64,000 nucleotides of DNA. Origin: Stomorhina lunata. Its lineage: Eukaryota; Arthropoda; Insecta; Diptera; Rhiniidae. The notes under the pieces were generated by a model. The model saw nothing but the letters and a program-made list of their open reading frames with translations, was not told the origin of the DNA and did not search any database. Shown here piece by piece: positions 62,594 through 64,000 of the stretch. Positions within the stretch are counted from its first letter, which is position 1. Each line of letters begins with the position of its first letter. The position numbers and the translations under genes are program-made. The stretch spans positions 58,694,037 through 58,758,036 of the forward strand of contig OW121741.1 of assembly GCA_933228675.1 (NCBI GenBank). The letters are read 5' to 3'.

Positions 62594-64000
62594 ATGGATA
62601 TATCTGCCTTAATTCTTAATTGTGATCGATTGGCTGATTTCGAAGCCTATATTTCCATTATCCCTATCAATGATCACAGTATTGGTTCTCTTATGAGCCA
62701 TGAAAAAGAACTTAACAGATTATGGGAAGCTGTTCGATCAATATATGACAGTCTGTTGATTGAGGCTAGCAAGCTCAAAAGCCAATAATTCGTGGAAATA
62801 AAAGCCAAGTATATGACTTCCTATTGTACATATACTCGCGGGTTTTCTTTGATTAACTCCAATTTAGACAGATTGAAAGCCGCTGCCAAGGCTGAATTAT
62901 TGGAGAAAGATCTAGGCTCGTCACCTTTAGTTCATTTACCCCCATGTGATACCCCCATTTTTTACGGTGACTATAAGAGCTGGCCCTCATTTCGTGACAT
63001 GTTTTCAGCGTTGTATGGCAACAACACTCGTTTAACCCCTGTTCAAAAACTTTACTATTTATTACAAAAAACCGCAAAAGATGCTCATGATGTCATACAG
63101 ACTGTACCGTTAACCAATGATGGCTATGCAATTGCATGGAAGAAATTGGTTGACACTTATGAAAACAAAACTGCCCTTATTAACGAACAGCTAAGGACTC
63201 TTTTGAGCATTAAATCCGTTGGTCAAGAAACAGGTCCGAATATTAAAAATTTACAAAGAACGATTAATGATTGTATAACCAATCTATCGTTACTGGAAGT
63301 TACTCCCGAGATATTTTACCACGTTATCCTAGTTTATATTTGCGCCACAAAGTTGCCAGAAAACACTCTCAGTCTTTGGGAGCAGTCTAAGAAATCTTCC
63401 TCCGAAACTTCAAAGTGGAAAGATATGGATGAATTTTTGACTGCTCGGTTTAAAACGCTCGAATCAATTTCAGACATTAGGCAGTCGCATTCGAACCCAG
63501 TTCAAACCCAGAACATATCTGCTAATTCCCGAAATCAGTGGAAAGGCCAAAGTTTTAATGTCTCGAAAAAACCCCAAAATGATTCGAGAAAAGTACAAAG
63601 TTTTGCGACAAATACCAATACAACTCCAAGTAAGTCGCTGTTACCTCTGCCAAGGCCCACATCCATTAAGACTTTGTCAAGCGTTTATGAATCAGAGTGT
63701 AGATGAAAGATTCGCGACAGTCAAGAGGCTTAAATGCTGCTCGAACTGTCTGGCAACATCACACGAATTTAAAAATTGTAAAAGTATTCACGTTTGTTCT
63801 CTGTGTAAAAAGAAGCATCATTCGATGCTTCACAAGGATTTTAGGCAACAGGGACAATTTCCTGCACCTACCACACCCCATGCTCCAGTAGCTTCTGCTA
63901 CTAATGTACCTTACCAGTACACAGTACCCGTTTCAAACCCGAACTCCACTAGCAATTCATCTCAACCCCCGATAAATTTTAACCCTTCAACTTCAGAAGC
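62594..64000 (+). pseudogene. gag: BEL/Pao gag of the third element, two breaks, incomplete
   Basis: ATG 62594 in the context CAAAAATGG begins MDISALILNCDRLADFEAYI. A TAA at 62786-62788 breaks the frame, which continues in phase with FVEIKAKYMTSYCTYTR. The BEL gag domain follows (TPIFYGDYKSWPSFRDMFSA, QKLYYLLQKTAKDAHDVI, AIAWKKLVDTYENK). Near 63630-63640 a one-base change moves the zinc-finger part into another frame: CYLCQGPHPLRLC, CCSNCLATSHEFKNC and CSLCKKKHHSMLH (63639-63834). A proline/asparagine-rich linker runs to the window end. Confidence 0.82.

Larger units (their letters stand above)
60714..64000 (+). mobile_element. Third BEL/Pao element, 5' end, runs out of the window
   Basis: Candidate LTR, primer site, 1.6-kb leader and gag on the plus strand. 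It interrupts the pogo/Tigger-like relic. Protease and pol would follow beyond 64000. Confidence 0.75.

Overview
The window reads as transposon-dense, AT-rich DNA of a dipteran, probably a cyclorrhaphous fly. The evidence is several animal LTR-retrotransposon lineages (Gypsy of the Osvaldo, 412/mdg1 and Mag types; BEL/Pao), DINE/mini-me-like repeats with (GTCY)n tracts and a TTCGGC-aaa-GCCGAA 3' hairpin as seen in flies, a pogo/Tigger-like relic, and long A/T homopolymers. I see no convincing host protein-coding gene. The only candidate is a 25-codon, two-exon start at 37241-37645. Lineage names rest on motif recognition, not on a database search.

Layout. 1-3655: degraded Osvaldo-like Gypsy element on the minus strand (pol, gag); its leader and LTR may be the relic at about 9900-11359. 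3656-9490: a minisatellite invaded by a 412/mdg1-like Gypsy element that keeps an open RT-RNaseH-integrase ORF (4269-6641) and a clean polypurine tract plus LTR (8722-9109) but has lost gag and protease. 11360-34275: a four-level nest. A DINE/Helentron-type repeat is split by a foldback DNA element with inverted arms of several hundred bases. That is split by an 18.3-kb Osvaldo-like LTR element (15114-33461, LTRs about 2.64 kb, target duplication AATA). That in turn is split by a 6.8-kb BEL/Pao element on the minus strand (21259-28030, LTRs that read as identical, target duplication GTAGT).

34276-39642: AT-rich, with a MITE-like element (34565-35505), a possible tiny two-exon gene start, and about 31 copies of a 31-bp palindromic satellite. 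39676-46715: a (CATA)n microsatellite split by a second BEL/Pao element (39835-46067) whose polyprotein is broken several times and whose integrase lacks the region of the third catalytic residue. 46716-53531: repeat fragments, BEL relics in unusual order, and a cluster of three tRNA-like units, two of them in a perfect-looking foldback. 53532-58289: a young Mag-like Gypsy element with 199-bp LTRs, one stop codon and two small frame breaks. 58660-60713: a second DINE-type copy and a pogo/Tigger-like 5' end with an array of TTGCGTCG subterminal repeats. 60714-64000: the 5' end of a third BEL/Pao element (LTR, primer site, long leader, gag) running out of the window.

How the parts work together: these are self-copying units, each with its own LTR promoter, primer-binding site, gag and pol. 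Nearly all full-length copies here carry one or a few inactivating lesions although their LTR pairs are almost identical, which points to recent, now-dead or trans-complemented insertions. The most unusual signals are the U3 hairpin array of the Osvaldo-like LTR with stem covariation, the foldback element carrying a relic of an arthropod repeat-associated protein family, and the array of short hairpins in the 3' region of the 412-like element.
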